The notes below the pieces were generated by a model. The model saw nothing but the letters and a program-made list of their open reading frames with translations. It was not told the origin of the DNA and did not search any database. Position numbers and translations under genes: made by a program. Source: Puccinia triticina (Eukaryota > Basidiomycota > Pucciniomycetes > Pucciniales > Pucciniaceae). From it: DNA of 64,000 bases. Location: the NCBI RefSeq assembly GCF_026914185.1, contig NC_070561.1:4216001-4280000 (forward strand), written 5' to 3'. Below, in pieces: positions 1 through 10,275 of this stretch (the first letter of the stretch is position 1; each line of letters opens with the position of its first letter).

Positions 1-640
1 GCATATATTGCTGTGCAACTGATATCCCCTCCTGCAGAATCCATTACCTAATTGTTTGGCAGGCAGTGCAACACATGCATATCTTGCTGTGCAACTGATA
101 TCCCCTGCAGAAAATAGCCCTCACAAGGAGTTCCCCTGGAGCTAAATTCCCTCACCCTTCAATATATAAGGAGGCCTCTTTCCCCCCCTCATCAGATCTT
201 TTCCCCATCAGCCTACAGAGGTTTGGTCACAGTGGTTAGTTTAGTTACAGTGGTAGTTTAGTGGTATTTTAGTGGTAGTGGTAGTGGTAGTGGTAGTGTT
301 AAGTTTGAGTCAGTAGTAGTAGTAGTAGTCAGGAGCTCTAGTAGTAATTAAAGTGCCTTATCAAGAGATTGTTAAGGAAGAGATTATTACCAACTTCATC
401 AACAACAATTATAACAAGTAGTAGTAGTGTAGTAGCAACCAGGAGCTCTAGTATTGATTAAAGTGCCTTATCAAGAGATTGCTTAAGGAAGAGATCATTA
501 CCAACCTTCTCATCAACAACCCAACATCAACAACAATTGTATTTTACATCATTGATCCCACTGGATTACATTATCCCTCCAGCATCAGAAGTTGTAACAG
601 ATCTGCAAGAATAGTGATTTGAGGAATCTAGGTCTGATAG
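1..640 (+). mobile_element. LTR-like fragment with core promoter
   Basis: A TATATAAGGAGG core-promoter motif lies at about 163-174, followed by a C/T-rich stretch. The same motif occurs in the other LTRs of the window (55.48 kb on the plus strand; 13.40 and 16.56 kb on the minus strand). Downstream, an approximately 110-bp segment is duplicated in tandem (about 331-440 and 441-545), each copy containing CAGGAGCTCTAGTA and AAGTGCCTTATCAAGAGATT. A GTAGTG/GTA microsatellite lies at 250-330. The first 40 bases are repeated at 77-112. Neither LTR end nor any coding sequence could be fixed, so this is probably a truncated or solo LTR. The right limit is approximate. Confidence 0.45.
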
Positions 641-889
641 AGATTACTATACAAAAGTAAGATCTATCTTGGAATCAGCCACATCTTTATAAATATTGAT
701 TACAAGACTCTTAGTTATTTGCATAGTACCATTAGAGGGGCAGGTCTTTCAAACCACCCGTAAGTTGTAATAGCCTTTCAACCTATTAGCAATTTATTTC
801 CCCCTCAGAGGATATTTTCACCAAATAAACATTTAAGTGTCCCACAAGAGTCCCTACAGCGTGCAAGGGGGATAGCTCCCAACAAGCTG

Positions 890-1290
890 GTATGTGTATA
901 CCAGCTTGCCAAGAGGGACTCTCCTTGCGGCAAGCTGGTATGTGTATACCAGCTTGCCAAGAGGGACTCTCCTTGCGGCAAGCTGGTATGTGTATACCAG
1001 CTTGTCAAGAGGGGAGAGTTCTTGGCAAGCTGGTATACACATACCAGCTCACCAAGAGGGGACTCTCCTCCCGGCCAGCTCCTCTTTTGGTGAGCTGGTT
1101 GTGTATACCAGCTCTCTGAGAGGGACTCTCCTCCCAGCAAGCTGGTATACACATACCAGCTCACCAAGAGAAGAGCTTGCCAGGAGGAGAGATCCTCTTG
1201 GCGAGCTGGTATACACACCAGCTCACCAGGAAGAGAGTACCTCCGAGAACTCTCCCATCTTGGCGAGCTGGTATATGTATACAATGTTGT
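890..1290. repeat. palindromic minisatellite, family A, left block
   Basis: Alternating dyads: an AGCTGGTATGTGTATACCAG centre flanked by CTTGCCAAGAGGGACTC and its imperfect inverse. The first three units repeat at about 67 bp. Long open frames here are a side effect of the periodicity and encode only repeat peptide, so none is called as a gene. Confidence 0.85.
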
Positions 1291-1370
1291 AACATGCGCT
1301 AACCACTGTTTGCTTTCCCTGAAAAAAAAAATGATTTTAGCGCGCTAAAAACAGCGGTCACGTAGTGCTG

Positions 1371-1402
1371 AACCGCTGCGCTTCAGCGGGAGCGCAGCGG
1401 TT
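1371..1402. repeat. perfect hairpin
   Basis: AACCGCTGCGCT (1371-1382) pairs with AGCGCAGCGGTT (1391-1402) around an 8-base loop. It sits in the centre of the family A element. Function unknown. Confidence 0.7.
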
Positions 1403-1866
1403 TGAACAAGAAGAAAAAAAATGTTCCAAATCATGTTAAAAGAGTTTTAAAATACAATAAACTTCTGCTTCCGCTGCGCTATCATTAATTGTGGGGTCAT
1501 GATTGGCTTGCCATCCGGGTTAGCTAAACAATTTGTTGGGCTTCTTTTTTTTCCTATCAAGTCACCTGGATGTGCCTCTTTTGCTGTAAGAAAGAGGCTA
1601 CACAGTTCAAATTTTACAAAAACAAAAAAAAGTGAAACAAAAGAACATGTCAAGAAAAAAAAACCAAAATCAATGAGAATACTGCAAGGCACATGCTTTG
1701 CTGTCCATTCAAAAAAAAACAGTGTGGCATGGTACAATCTGATTTGGTATAGTGGTTTGTGGTGGGACTAGTGCTTGGCTGAGGTTCATGGTCAACGTTT
1801 GAATCCCGGTAGTCGAGCTTTTTTATGGATAAGCTCAATGACCAGCCATCAAATACCTTTCCGTGG

Positions 1867-2010
1867 GGCCGCTGTTGGAAGATACATTGACAGCTGCCAC
1901 TTTGTAGACTCGCTGCCAGAAGAACAGACAATGGCTGCCCTTCTTTAGGCCTGCTGTTGGAAGATACACCAACAGCTTCCACTGCATAGACCCGCTGTTG
2001 GAAGATATGC
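1867..2010 (+). repeat. 43-bp tandem repeat, about 3.5 copies
   Basis: Units start with CGCTGTTGGAAGATAC or a variant (CGCTGCCAGAAGAACAG) and end near CACTGCATAGACC. Copies are 75-85% alike by eye. Confidence 0.7.
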
Positions 2011-2083
2011 TGACACAAAACCCCAATAAATACCGCTATGAGAAATCAGGTTGGTCACCCAAATATTTGGGTGGGGTTGGGGA

Positions 2084-2109
2084 GGGGGGGGGGGGGGGGG
2101 GGGGGGGGG
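2084..2109. repeat. G homopolymer of about 26
   Basis: An uninterrupted G run follows GGGGTTGGGGA. Its exact length is likely to be unreliable in any assembly. Confidence 0.9.
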
Positions 2110-2154
2110 TCAGGCCAACACAATTCATTACCTTGGTACCCAATCAACCGCAAC

Positions 2155-2548
2155 CCGTGGTGCACCAGCTTGCCAATAGGAGAGTCCCTCTTGGAGAGCT
2201 GGTATACACAACCAGATTACCAAGAGAGGAGCTTGCAGCAAGGAGAGTCCCCTCCTGGTGAGCTGGTATGTGTATACCAGCTTGCCGGGAGGAGAGTCCC
2301 CTTCTGGTGAGCTGGTATGTGTATACCAGCTCACTGGGAGGGGAGTCCCTCTTGGAGAGCTGGTATACTCATACCAGCTCGCCGGAAGGAGAGTCCCTCT
2401 TGGAAAGCTAGTATACACATACCAGCTTGCCAGGAGAAACTTCCCTCTTGGCGAGCTAGTATACATATACCAGCTCACCAAGAGAGGAGCTCGCCGCGAG
2501 GAAAGTCCCTCTTGCCAAGCTGGTATACACATACCAGCTCACTGAGGC
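2155..2548. repeat. palindromic minisatellite, family A, right block
   Basis: Same dyad unit as at 890-1290 (GGTGAGCTGGTATGTGTATA with AGGGGAGTCCCTCTTGG). It lies inside the right terminal repeat of the family A element. Confidence 0.85.
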
Positions 2549-2597
2549 CTATCCCCCTTGCACACCCCCGCACGCCCACTCCCACGCCTGTACATCC

Positions 2598-2639
2598 CCT
2601 GTACATGCCTGAAAATGGGTGTGTGTGGGCATGTACAGG
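2598..2639. repeat. 12-bp-stem hairpin
   Basis: CCTGTACATGCC (2598-2609) is the exact inverse of GGCATGTACAGG (2628-2639). The flanks are C-rich (CACACCCCCGCACGCCCAC). No gene is seen between 2564 and 2980. Confidence 0.65.
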
Positions 2640-2980
2640 AAAAAAAAGGGTGTGCCCTCAACACACCCGTTTTTAAAGGGCATGGGCGTGCACTTATCAA
2701 CACCCATTATCTCGGCATTGGGATGTTCTTTCTTGTTGTTTTTCTGCGGAGTGTTGCATGGTTTTTATGTTGGTTTTTTTGGTTGTGTCTGTGAAGTGGG
2801 TTATCTGAAGTTTTTGGCTCCACATTTTTGTCAGGTTGTGGTTCTGCTACTCTTAGCTTTATCATACCTGCTGGTGTCACTGATTCATGACCTGTCATTT
2901 AAAGGTCTTACCATCAATTAGGGATCTTCATGTGACACCAGTGGATGTTCATTGACCCACCTGCAGCTATTCATATCCAA

Positions 2981-3052
2981 GTGTCCTTAGTACAGTGGTT
3001 AGTACACTTGAAATGGATATAAGAGACATGGGTTCAACTCCCATAGGACACA
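2981..3052 (+). tRNA. tRNA-like cloverleaf, possibly a tRNA pseudogene or SINE head
   Basis: The 72 bases fold with standard arm lengths: acceptor GTGTCCT/AGGACAC (7 bp), D stem GTAC/GTAC with loop AGTGGTTA, and T stem ATGGG/CCCAT with loop TTCAACT. The anticodon stem CTTGA/ATAAG is weak (one G-T pair, one A-A mismatch). Loop position 33 is A instead of the normal T, which would leave TGG as anticodon. The intact acceptor and T arms argue against chance. The poor anticodon arm argues for a decayed gene or a tRNA-derived repeat. Confidence 0.5.
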
Positions 3053-4240
3053 TAATATTTTGTGGAGTTTCACAATTTTCAATGCAGAAGCTCAGGCCAC
3101 AGAGTTTGAGTCATGAGATTGGCTCCAGGGGTGGAAAATAAGTTCACAAGCATTATTATGAAATAGAAAAGTTTGTTGCTAAAAAAAACTGGTTTTCTGT
3201 CCTTCCACGCAGTTTTATAACCCGCAATGTTGTGGATGCTGCAGAATGTACGCAGTTTTCCGCGTACACAAGCGGCTTTATTTTTTTGTTTTTTGAGGCT
3301 TTTGGTAAGGTGGAAGGAACCTCACAGCTTTCTGAAATGTTGAATTGGCCTGGTTATGTCTCTCCGGTGTGGAACTACTCTAAAGTAAGAATAGAGCTTG
3401 AGAGGGATTTGGTGCTTGAAGGGATGTCTCTCAGGGGAACAAGAAAAAGAATTTAAGAGTATGGAATCTTAATGAAAGGTGTGGCTATGGAGTTCTTGAG
3501 TTATGTCTCAAAAAGTATTTACTTGTCTACTAATCTAATCTAATAGTTGTATAATGAATATCTAGCTTGTCTAATCTGAGTTATTGGCATAAGCAAGGCT
3601 AATGAATGGTTACCAGTTATCCAATTTTCTGGGGCAGGATCTGATGGGCAACAAAATGTAGGGCAAAAGAGGGCAGACTATATACAAAATATTATGGGGC
3701 TGAGTTGTGGTTGGAAGAAAAGATGAAACAGTGAAAATTCTCAATCAAGGGACTCAGGCTGAAACTGCTATGGGGATGGAAAGTTCTGGAACAAGACTGG
3801 AATGTGGAGAGACAATGTAACATCAGAAGCAAGATATTACATATCACACATGAGAGACTGAAAAGGGAAGGGCTGAAATCAAAGGGGACAAGGGGTAAAC
3901 AAGATGGGATCTCTATAGTTATTACATGTGTGGCTAATGTCAAGATGGGTTTGTTGTGCTGGATTGGGAAGGGAGGAAAAGATGATGGGTATCCAGGGGC
4001 TTTCCTAATAGTCTGGCTCTTTCTGATGGGTGACTTTCCCCACTTGTGCCCAGCTGGGTGCTTGAGAAGTATTGAGTTGGTGTAGGTGGATATCCAGAGG
4101 GTGGGGAAAAAGGGTGAAGAGAGAATGGGGACCTGTCCCTGGATGGGAATTTTCCTGGCCTTGATTGTTGAGGGAGGTGGGTACTTGAGTATTCCAGAGA
4201 GGGTTATATTGAAGTGATAAAGATTTTGATTTTGGTGCCA
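3053..4240. other. no recognised feature
   Basis: AT-rich sequence without coding similarity I recognise. Open frames are under 95 codons and show no domain. Confidence 0.5.
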
Positions 4241-4267
4241 TATTCAGGATTGGCTTACCACACCAGA

Positions 4268-4440
4268 TAGCCTGTAATCACGCCTGGGTACCAAATAGGC
4301 TATAGATTGCCTGTGGGTACCCATTTGGCGGTACCCGCCACCTGCAGGCAGGTACCCATCTAGGGCAACAGGTACCCACACACAGGTTCTGTGTGCAAGT
4401 CTGTGTAGTAAATTTGGGAGAAAAAGGAGCAGGTACCCGC
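4268..4440. repeat. cluster of GGTACC-centred motifs
   Basis: GGTACC followed by CA, CG or CAT occurs repeatedly (for example GGCGGTACCCGCC and GGCAGGTACCCATC). The same palindromic motif recurs at 7200-7390, 7930-7970, 9105, and near both ends of the 19667-20427 element. This suggests a subterminal motif of one element group. Confidence 0.5.
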
Positions 4441-4469
4441 AGATTTTGCTCACCAAGGGATTATAACAC

Positions 4470-4649
4470 GTCTAAATGTCCAGTCTGTTCCAGAAATTGA
4501 GAGGGTGTATGTATACCCTCTCAATGTCCTGTCTGTGCCGGACATCAAGAGGGTGTATGTATGGCCTCTTGATGTCTGGTATGTGCTGGACACCAGGAGT
4601 GCATACATTCTTGATGACCGGCACAGACCGGACATTAGGAGGGTGTATT
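4470..4649. repeat. palindromic minisatellite, family B, left part
   Basis: Dyads of GACATTGAGAGGGTGTATG and its inverse joined by CCGGTCTGTGCCGG-like centres. The array is cut at 4649 by the 4650-7136 element and resumes at 7137: joining across one copy of ATT restores the repeat rhythm. Confidence 0.8.
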
Positions 4650-7136
4650 CACCAGGGGGGAAAGTGTGGCACTCTCTGGAGAGTGCCAGGCCGTAATTCT
4701 GTCAGTCAAATGGTCTGATGTGAGTTAGATGTGAGTCACAACTCTTTGTTCAATTTTCTTCCCAACAGATGTGTAACTGTAGGTGAAGTGGTTGCGGGAT
4801 GATCTGTAACTCAATTCCAACACATGGAAATATCTTAGTTGAAATTTTCTGTTTGGTTCATATCAAACAAAATCCAGGATGTGAGCTTCAATTCACAACA
4901 TGTTTTGCCAAGAATGTAACTATCCTGATGCTCAAAGATATCCTTCACCAAGTGAGAAGGAAGATTTTTCAGGGCTGATTTTTTTCAATCAAAACCCACA
5001 TAAAATCACATAATGAAAGATAGCTGTGAATTATAGCAACCACAAAGACTCAGCTAACTGGTAGATTAATCCTTGTGGGATATTTCTGCCATGCCTGTTC
5101 CCTTCATCAATTGGGAGGAAAGTTATGTAAAATTAAATTTCTCTTTTTTGAGTATCACACAGTGTCAAAGCTGGGAAAACCTCTGTAACCTGTCTTCCCT
5201 CCCTGTATTATGAAATGTGAACAATCAAAGAGGCCTTTTCACCAACCATGTTTACCAAGTGATGGTCCACTTATGCAGGCTAAAGTTTGCCATGCGGTCA
5301 GCTGTTCATTTGGGTCCATGCAAATTTTGTATGTGAATACACATTGCACAATTTTCCTTCACTTGACCTCCATCTGACTGAAAAATGCAGCAGCTAGAGG
5401 TTAAAATTATTAAGCTTCACAGAGGGAAGGGGGCAGATTGGTGGATATCAATAGATGCATCAATATTTTGATGATCCTGGAACCAGCAGGAGAAAGATTT
5501 CAATAGCTGGTCTGAACTCTGAGGTGAAAATTCAACTCTGAAATGTCCACACACATCTCAGCATGCAGGGTCATACCTTTTGTCTTGTAGATTGATCATC
5601 TTCACACCTTTTGCCTGACTGTTTTGGGCAATTTTTTCCTCCAGGTAGCATACCTTCATCACACCTACCATTATGTCCGTGGCCATTGTGCAACAAAATG
5701 GGGTTGAATGCTCTTATCACATGGTAATTATTAGCACCAGGTGTAAGATAAGAATGATGCTCTTTTGACCTGCTGTATCCAGAACAATCAAAATCATCAT
5801 CATTTTGTAGTGGCAAAAATGGTGTTCATATGTGTTGCAAATCACCAAAAAAGCTTGTGTTCCAGGAGTTTCAATCTGGGCACAAGTCAACTACGGTGGC
5901 AGCAGGGCAACAGGGATCAGCTCTGTATCCCCGGGTGTCCCCGGGGAGCGTGTTTTTTTTTGTCGCTATGTCCACCGTCATGTTCGGCCAAACATCAGGG
6001 TGGACATTGGCGAGTTGCTTGTTTACACGGGCTCAATGACCTTTGTTTGCTGGTCATTGAGCTGGGAAAGCCCCAACTCAATGAACAGTACACCAAATAC
6101 TGTTCATTCAGCTTGGCTTTTCCGAGGTTGGTGGACAGTACAGACTGCTCACCAAGCTCAGACAGGCCCAGAACAATGACCAATAGGTGCTGGTCATCGG
6201 ACCAGGGCTTCTCCGACTGGATGGCCAACACAAACTGGCCATCAAGTTCAGAGAGGCCGCGCTTGACAGGCATCATGCCCTGGTCATTGATCTGCAGCCT
6301 CTCCGAGCTCAAATCCGATGACCAGTAGATACTGGTCATCCAGCGAGAAGCCCTGGCCCAATGACCAGCAAATGCTGGTCATCTAGTCAGCCTTTCTGAG
6401 CGCGGTAGGCAGCCTACACTGGCCACTCAGCTTGGAAAAGTGCAGCAGGATGGACAGTACATACTTTCCATCAAGCCGGGACTTTCCCCGGGCTGAGTAC
6501 AGTACATATAGTCCTTAAAGCTGGGAGAGGCCCGGCTCAATGACCAACATGCAGTACTGGTCACTGCTCTGGGATTTTCCCAGCCTAGTGAACTGTGATC
6601 AAGTGGAGGGTGTCTCCACTCAATGGCCAGTAGAACCAGTCACCAAGTAAGGAACCCCCCCACTCAACAGCCAGTATACACACCAGTCCTTGAGTAAAGA
6701 ATCCCTCCACTCAATGACATTAAAAACTAGTCATTGAGTGGAGGATGTCTCCACTTGGTGGCTGGTAATTTAGATATGGTCATTGAGTGGACGCAACCTC
6801 CAATCAATGGTTGTCCAACAGTCATCAAGTGGAGGGAATCTCCACTCAATGACTTTACAACCCATTCATTGAGTGGAGGGGGTCTCAAATTGATTCCTGA
6901 AACACACCACTAAGTGTAGAATACCAGGGTGTACCAGGCATCAAGTGGGGGTACCCTCAACTCAATTACCAACATGTTCACCATGGAGTGGATCAAAGAT
7001 CAGCCTGAGTTGAACATAAGGTCAACATATTTGAAGCCTAAATCCCACATGCTCACACATTTGACATCAGACAGTCTTCCCAAAGGAACATATGGTCTGG
7101 CACTCTCCAGGGAGTGCCACACTTTCCCCCCTGGTG
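4650..7136. mobile_element. CACTA-like non-autonomous DNA transposon, 2,487 bp
   Basis: The ends are inverted copies of about 40 bp beginning CACCAGGGGGGAAAGTGTGG (4650 onward; inverse ending at 7136). They are flanked by a 3-bp direct repeat ATT (4647-4649 and 7137-7139). CAC ends with a 3-bp target duplication are the hallmark of the CACTA (EnSpm) superfamily. The element interrupts palindromic array B. No transposase frame is present. The inside holds unrecognised sequence (4700-5990) and palindromic array C (about 5990-6960). The assignment to CACTA rests on termini only. Confidence 0.75.
5990..6960. repeat. palindromic minisatellite, family C
   Basis: Degenerate dyads of the type CTCAATGACCAGT...ACTGGTCATTGAG. 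Joining sequence changes from GGGAAAGCCC (first half) to GTGGAGGGTGTCTCCAC (second half). It lies wholly inside the CACTA-like element, towards its right end. Confidence 0.75.
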
Positions 7137-7183
7137 ATTATATATTCCCTCTCTATGTCTGCTATGTACTGGAAACCGTGAGG

Positions 7184-7398
7184 TAGAGATGGCCATTTTG
7201 CACCCGCTGGCGGGTACCCGCCACCTTTCAGGATGCAACTGTGTGCCCTGGCAGGTACCCAGGGCTGTTGTGGAGTGAATTCCTTGAGTTTTTACTAGGA
7301 TTGAACATCCCACACCGCCATGGGTACCTGCAAGGGCACACAGTTGCCTTGTGAAAGGTGGCGGGTACCCGCCAGCGGGTGCAAAATGGCCATCTCTA
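7184..7398. mobile_element. hAT-like MITE, 215 bp
   Basis: Terminal inverted repeats start TAGAGATGGCCATTTTGCAC and extend for roughly 70 bp. The target duplication is 8 bp, CCGTGAGG (7176-7183 and 7399-7406), as expected for hAT transposons. The interior contains GGCGGGTACCCGCC near both ends. It is inserted in array B. The 761-bp element at 19667 has nearly the same terminus, TAGAGATGGGCGC. Confidence 0.85.
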
Positions 7399-7406
7399 CC
7401 GTGAGG

Positions 7407-7905
7407 GCATACACTCTTGATGACCAGTACAGAATGGACATTAAGAGGGTATACATATACCCTCTCAATGACCAGCACAGAGCAGAAGATGGTAGGGACA
7501 CACAACACCCTCTCCATGTTTGGTCTGTGCCGGAAATTGGAAGGGTATACACACACCCTCTCCATGTCTGGTCTTTGCTGGACATTGGGAGGGTATACAC
7601 ACACCCTCTCCATGTCCCGTCTGTGCCAGAAATTGGGAGGGTATACACACACCCTCCCCATGTCCGGCACAGACCAGACATTGGGAGGGTATACACACAC
7701 CCTCTCCATTTCTGGCACAGACCAGACATCAAGAATTGACACGCAAACACTCTTGATATTGGGCCCAGACTGGGCATCAAGAGGGTATACATACACCCTC
7801 TTGATGACCCATTTGCACTGGACATTGGGAGGGCATATATAACCTTAAAGACTGGTCTGTGCCGGTCATCAAGAGTTTACACCACCCTCAAAGCCAGCAT
7901 ACACA
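7407..7905. repeat. palindromic minisatellite, family B, right part
   Basis: About ten dyad units of ATTGGGAGGGTATACACACA and CCCTCTCCATGTC. Frames open on both strands here are repeat artefacts. A GGTACC motif cluster follows at 7930-7970. Confidence 0.85.
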
Positions 7906-7969
7906 CGCTAGGGGGTTGAAACATAGGTGGTACCCGTTATACCCACCACAGGTACCGCCTGACAGCTCT

Positions 7970-8530
7970 GTTTATGAAACTAAGGGTAAAAACCTGTCAG
8001 AAATAAGGGTTTTTGCCCTAGTACTATAACTGTACTGAAATAAAACACTGGCAATAATGTACCAAACCTGCTACGTGGTATTTAGCCACTACAAGGGTTT
8101 AAAAACTCATATGTAAGAGGAGAATATTTGTAATTAATAAGGTTTACTTATTAAGAACAGGGATAAATAAGGTTTTTGGCGTAGAATAGTTGGCAAGTGC
8201 TTAAACTGATTGGCTGCGTGTCAGAGGCGGAGGTCTTACAGCAACTATGTATAAAGATATAACAGTAATAAATGCCCATAAGGGATTTTGGCAATTTTAG
8301 AGTTAAGATCTAGTGGTTTTCGTGCCAGAAGGGCAGAAATAAGGGAATTGCTGGCTTTAATAAGCCAGAGGAGAATTTTCACAAGTTAAATTACAGGTTA
8401 ATGGTGGGTGAAATGTCTGGGGGGACAATTTCAGTGGCCTCACAACCTCTTTAAATATTGGAGAGGTCCGTGAAAGCGCTGAAACTTTCCCTTAAGTTTT
8501 GGTTATGGTTAAATGCCAAGTGTAGACGTG
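7970..8530. other. no recognised feature
   Basis: AT-rich sequence with short TTATTAA/AAGGGTTT motifs. No gene, RNA or clear repeat seen. Confidence 0.45.
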
Positions 8531-8534
8531 GAGG

Positions 8535-8990
8535 GGAGTGTTCACTCCTCTCGCCAACCAGAGTAACCAGGTTACCAAGAGGAGTATGTACTCCTCTCCA
8601 GAATGCCCGGGACGTTTTGGTCATTGAGAGGAGTACACACTCCCCTTGGTGACCCGATTACCAATTACTCCGGTCGTCGAGAGGAGCAAACATTTCTCTT
8701 GATGACCAGAACGGACCCGGTCATTGAGGGAAGAATGTACTCCTCTTGATGACCGGCATGGACCTGGTCATCAAGAGGAGTGCATACCTCCCTCGATGAA
8801 TCAATTGCTCCGGTCATCAAGAGGAGTGTACACTCCCCTCAATGACCGGAACGGACCCGGTCATCAAGGGAAGTATGTACTCCACTTGATGACTGGGACA
8901 GAGTGGCCATCAAGAAGAGTAAATAATCCCCTTGATGACCGCTAATTAGTGCCAGATGCACACATGTGTGCTGGACGGCCGGTCATTGGG
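8535..8990. repeat. palindromic minisatellite, family D
   Basis: Regular alternation of two dyad centres: GACCGG...CCGGTC and GGAGTGTACACTCC, linked by TCATCAAGAG/CTCTTGATGA. The unit is about 45 bp. Confidence 0.85.
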
Positions 8991-9924
8991 GGAGTGTGCA
9001 ACTCTGCTTGATGGCCTGTGCTGGCCATTGGCACGGCGGCTGGGGGATAGCCGGGCCCAGAGCTGCTGCCCCTCAAACTTTCTTTTTGAGGGGCTGGGTA
9101 CCCAACCGCTTAAGTCTTAGCAGGTGAAAATTCCCCGGGGTGGGCTATCAGGGTAGCGGGTGCCTTTTCTTTTTGGATATTAATTATGTTTTTTTTTTAC
9201 ATGACAAGGACACCTCCAAAAAATCCAATATTTTTTGAAGAGGGCAGTTGAGACCCCCTCTTTTGATTAATCAAAAAAAAGAGAAAAATCCCCTCCTTCT
9301 TTCGGGGGAAGTTGCTGTGCGCGAAGTATTTTTTAGCTTGCGCGCACAGCGGGCTTGACGTCAAGGGATGGTTGATTCTGTGCGCAAAGAGTTTTTTGCT
9401 GCTGCGCGAAGTAGGTCCGAAAACATACTTTGAGCTTCACGGCATTAGCACACCTCAGGGACACCTCATGTGTAGCCGGGGGCTGATTTGGCGGATTTCC
9501 TACAAAGGCAATCCGCCAAATCCTTAGCTACAGTGCTCCAAACACCCCCAGATTTTTTCTGCCAAATGAATACACTCTCTATAAGATATTTTGAGCTCTA
9601 AAGAGGTATTACACATCAGGAAAGCCTTCTATAAGTGGGGGGCTAATTTGATTTCCCTCAGAACAAATCACCCCCGGGTCAAAATTCAGTCATGAGGACC
9701 CGGGGGAGACATCTCAAAGCCGTCCGCACGGCGTAAACTCTGTTTGGGAGTTGATTTTGTAATTTATGGGAGTTGATTTCTCAACCCCCACAAATTATAT
9801 GCAAAATTGGGTAGTCAAATCATTGGTATACTTGCTGTGAAAAATTGCCACATATACACAGGGAGGTTCCTCCCTCAACAAGTCTGGAGATCAAAATATG
9901 AAATAAATTCAACACATTTTCGAA
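8991..9924. other. hairpin-rich spacer without genes
   Basis: Several short inverted repeats: ATTTGGCGGATT/AATCCGCCAAAT (about 9488-9521), CCCCCGGGTC/GACCCGGGGG (about 9672-9706), and GCTGTGCGC/GCGCACAGC (about 9315-9350). They may be ends of small foldback elements. No coding potential seen. Confidence 0.45.
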
Positions 9925-10275
9925 GGCCCCGTTTGGACGCCCGGTGTGATATTATAAATCACATAATAATATACATAACACAAAAGTGAAAAGCCAATTG
10001 TCATAAAATCAATTATGCAACCAGCACATTTATGACAGGTCTGTTTGGCGCGTCCACTCAATATCCCGGTTCACGTTGGACCATTTTATGCTCGTGGCTA
10101 AATTCATGGTTGCTGAATGATAAAATTTTAGCATAAAATTGGATTGCTGAAAGATCAGATTTTAGCATAAAATTTTAAGGGTCTCTTGAACACACAAGTA
10201 CAGCATCAACCTCAACTCACGTACGCACAGAACATTGTCCTCAAAACCTCAACGCCACCCACTCAACCTTTTGAC

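Larger units (their letters stand above)
861..2563. mobile_element. TIR element carrying palindromic array family A
   Basis: The 15-bp sequence GTGCAAGGGGGATAG at 861 reappears inverted ending at 2563. Just inside each end lies an array of the same palindromic repeat (about 890-1290 and 2155-2548). This symmetry suggests one transposon with terminal inverted repeats and subterminal arrays. No convincing target duplication was found and no transposase is encoded, so it would be non-autonomous. The middle (1300-2150) holds a hairpin, a 43-bp tandem repeat and a 26-base G tract. Confidence 0.5.

Noticed and set aside
1745..1815. tRNA-like segment with TGGTATAGTGG and TTTGAATCCCGG followed by six T
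   Set aside because: A- and B-box-like motifs are present, but the acceptor and T stems do not pair.
805..2545. Open frames of 60-160 codons on both strands with repeating peptides such as SWYTHTSLP and LVYTYQLA
   Set aside because: They come from translation of palindromic array A in several frames; no start context, no domain, pure repeat periodicity.
7053..7842. Frames up to 247 codons over array B (repeating RVCVYPPNVW and THTLSMSG peptides)
   Set aside because: Repeat artefact across an array and a MITE; frames exist on both strands at once.
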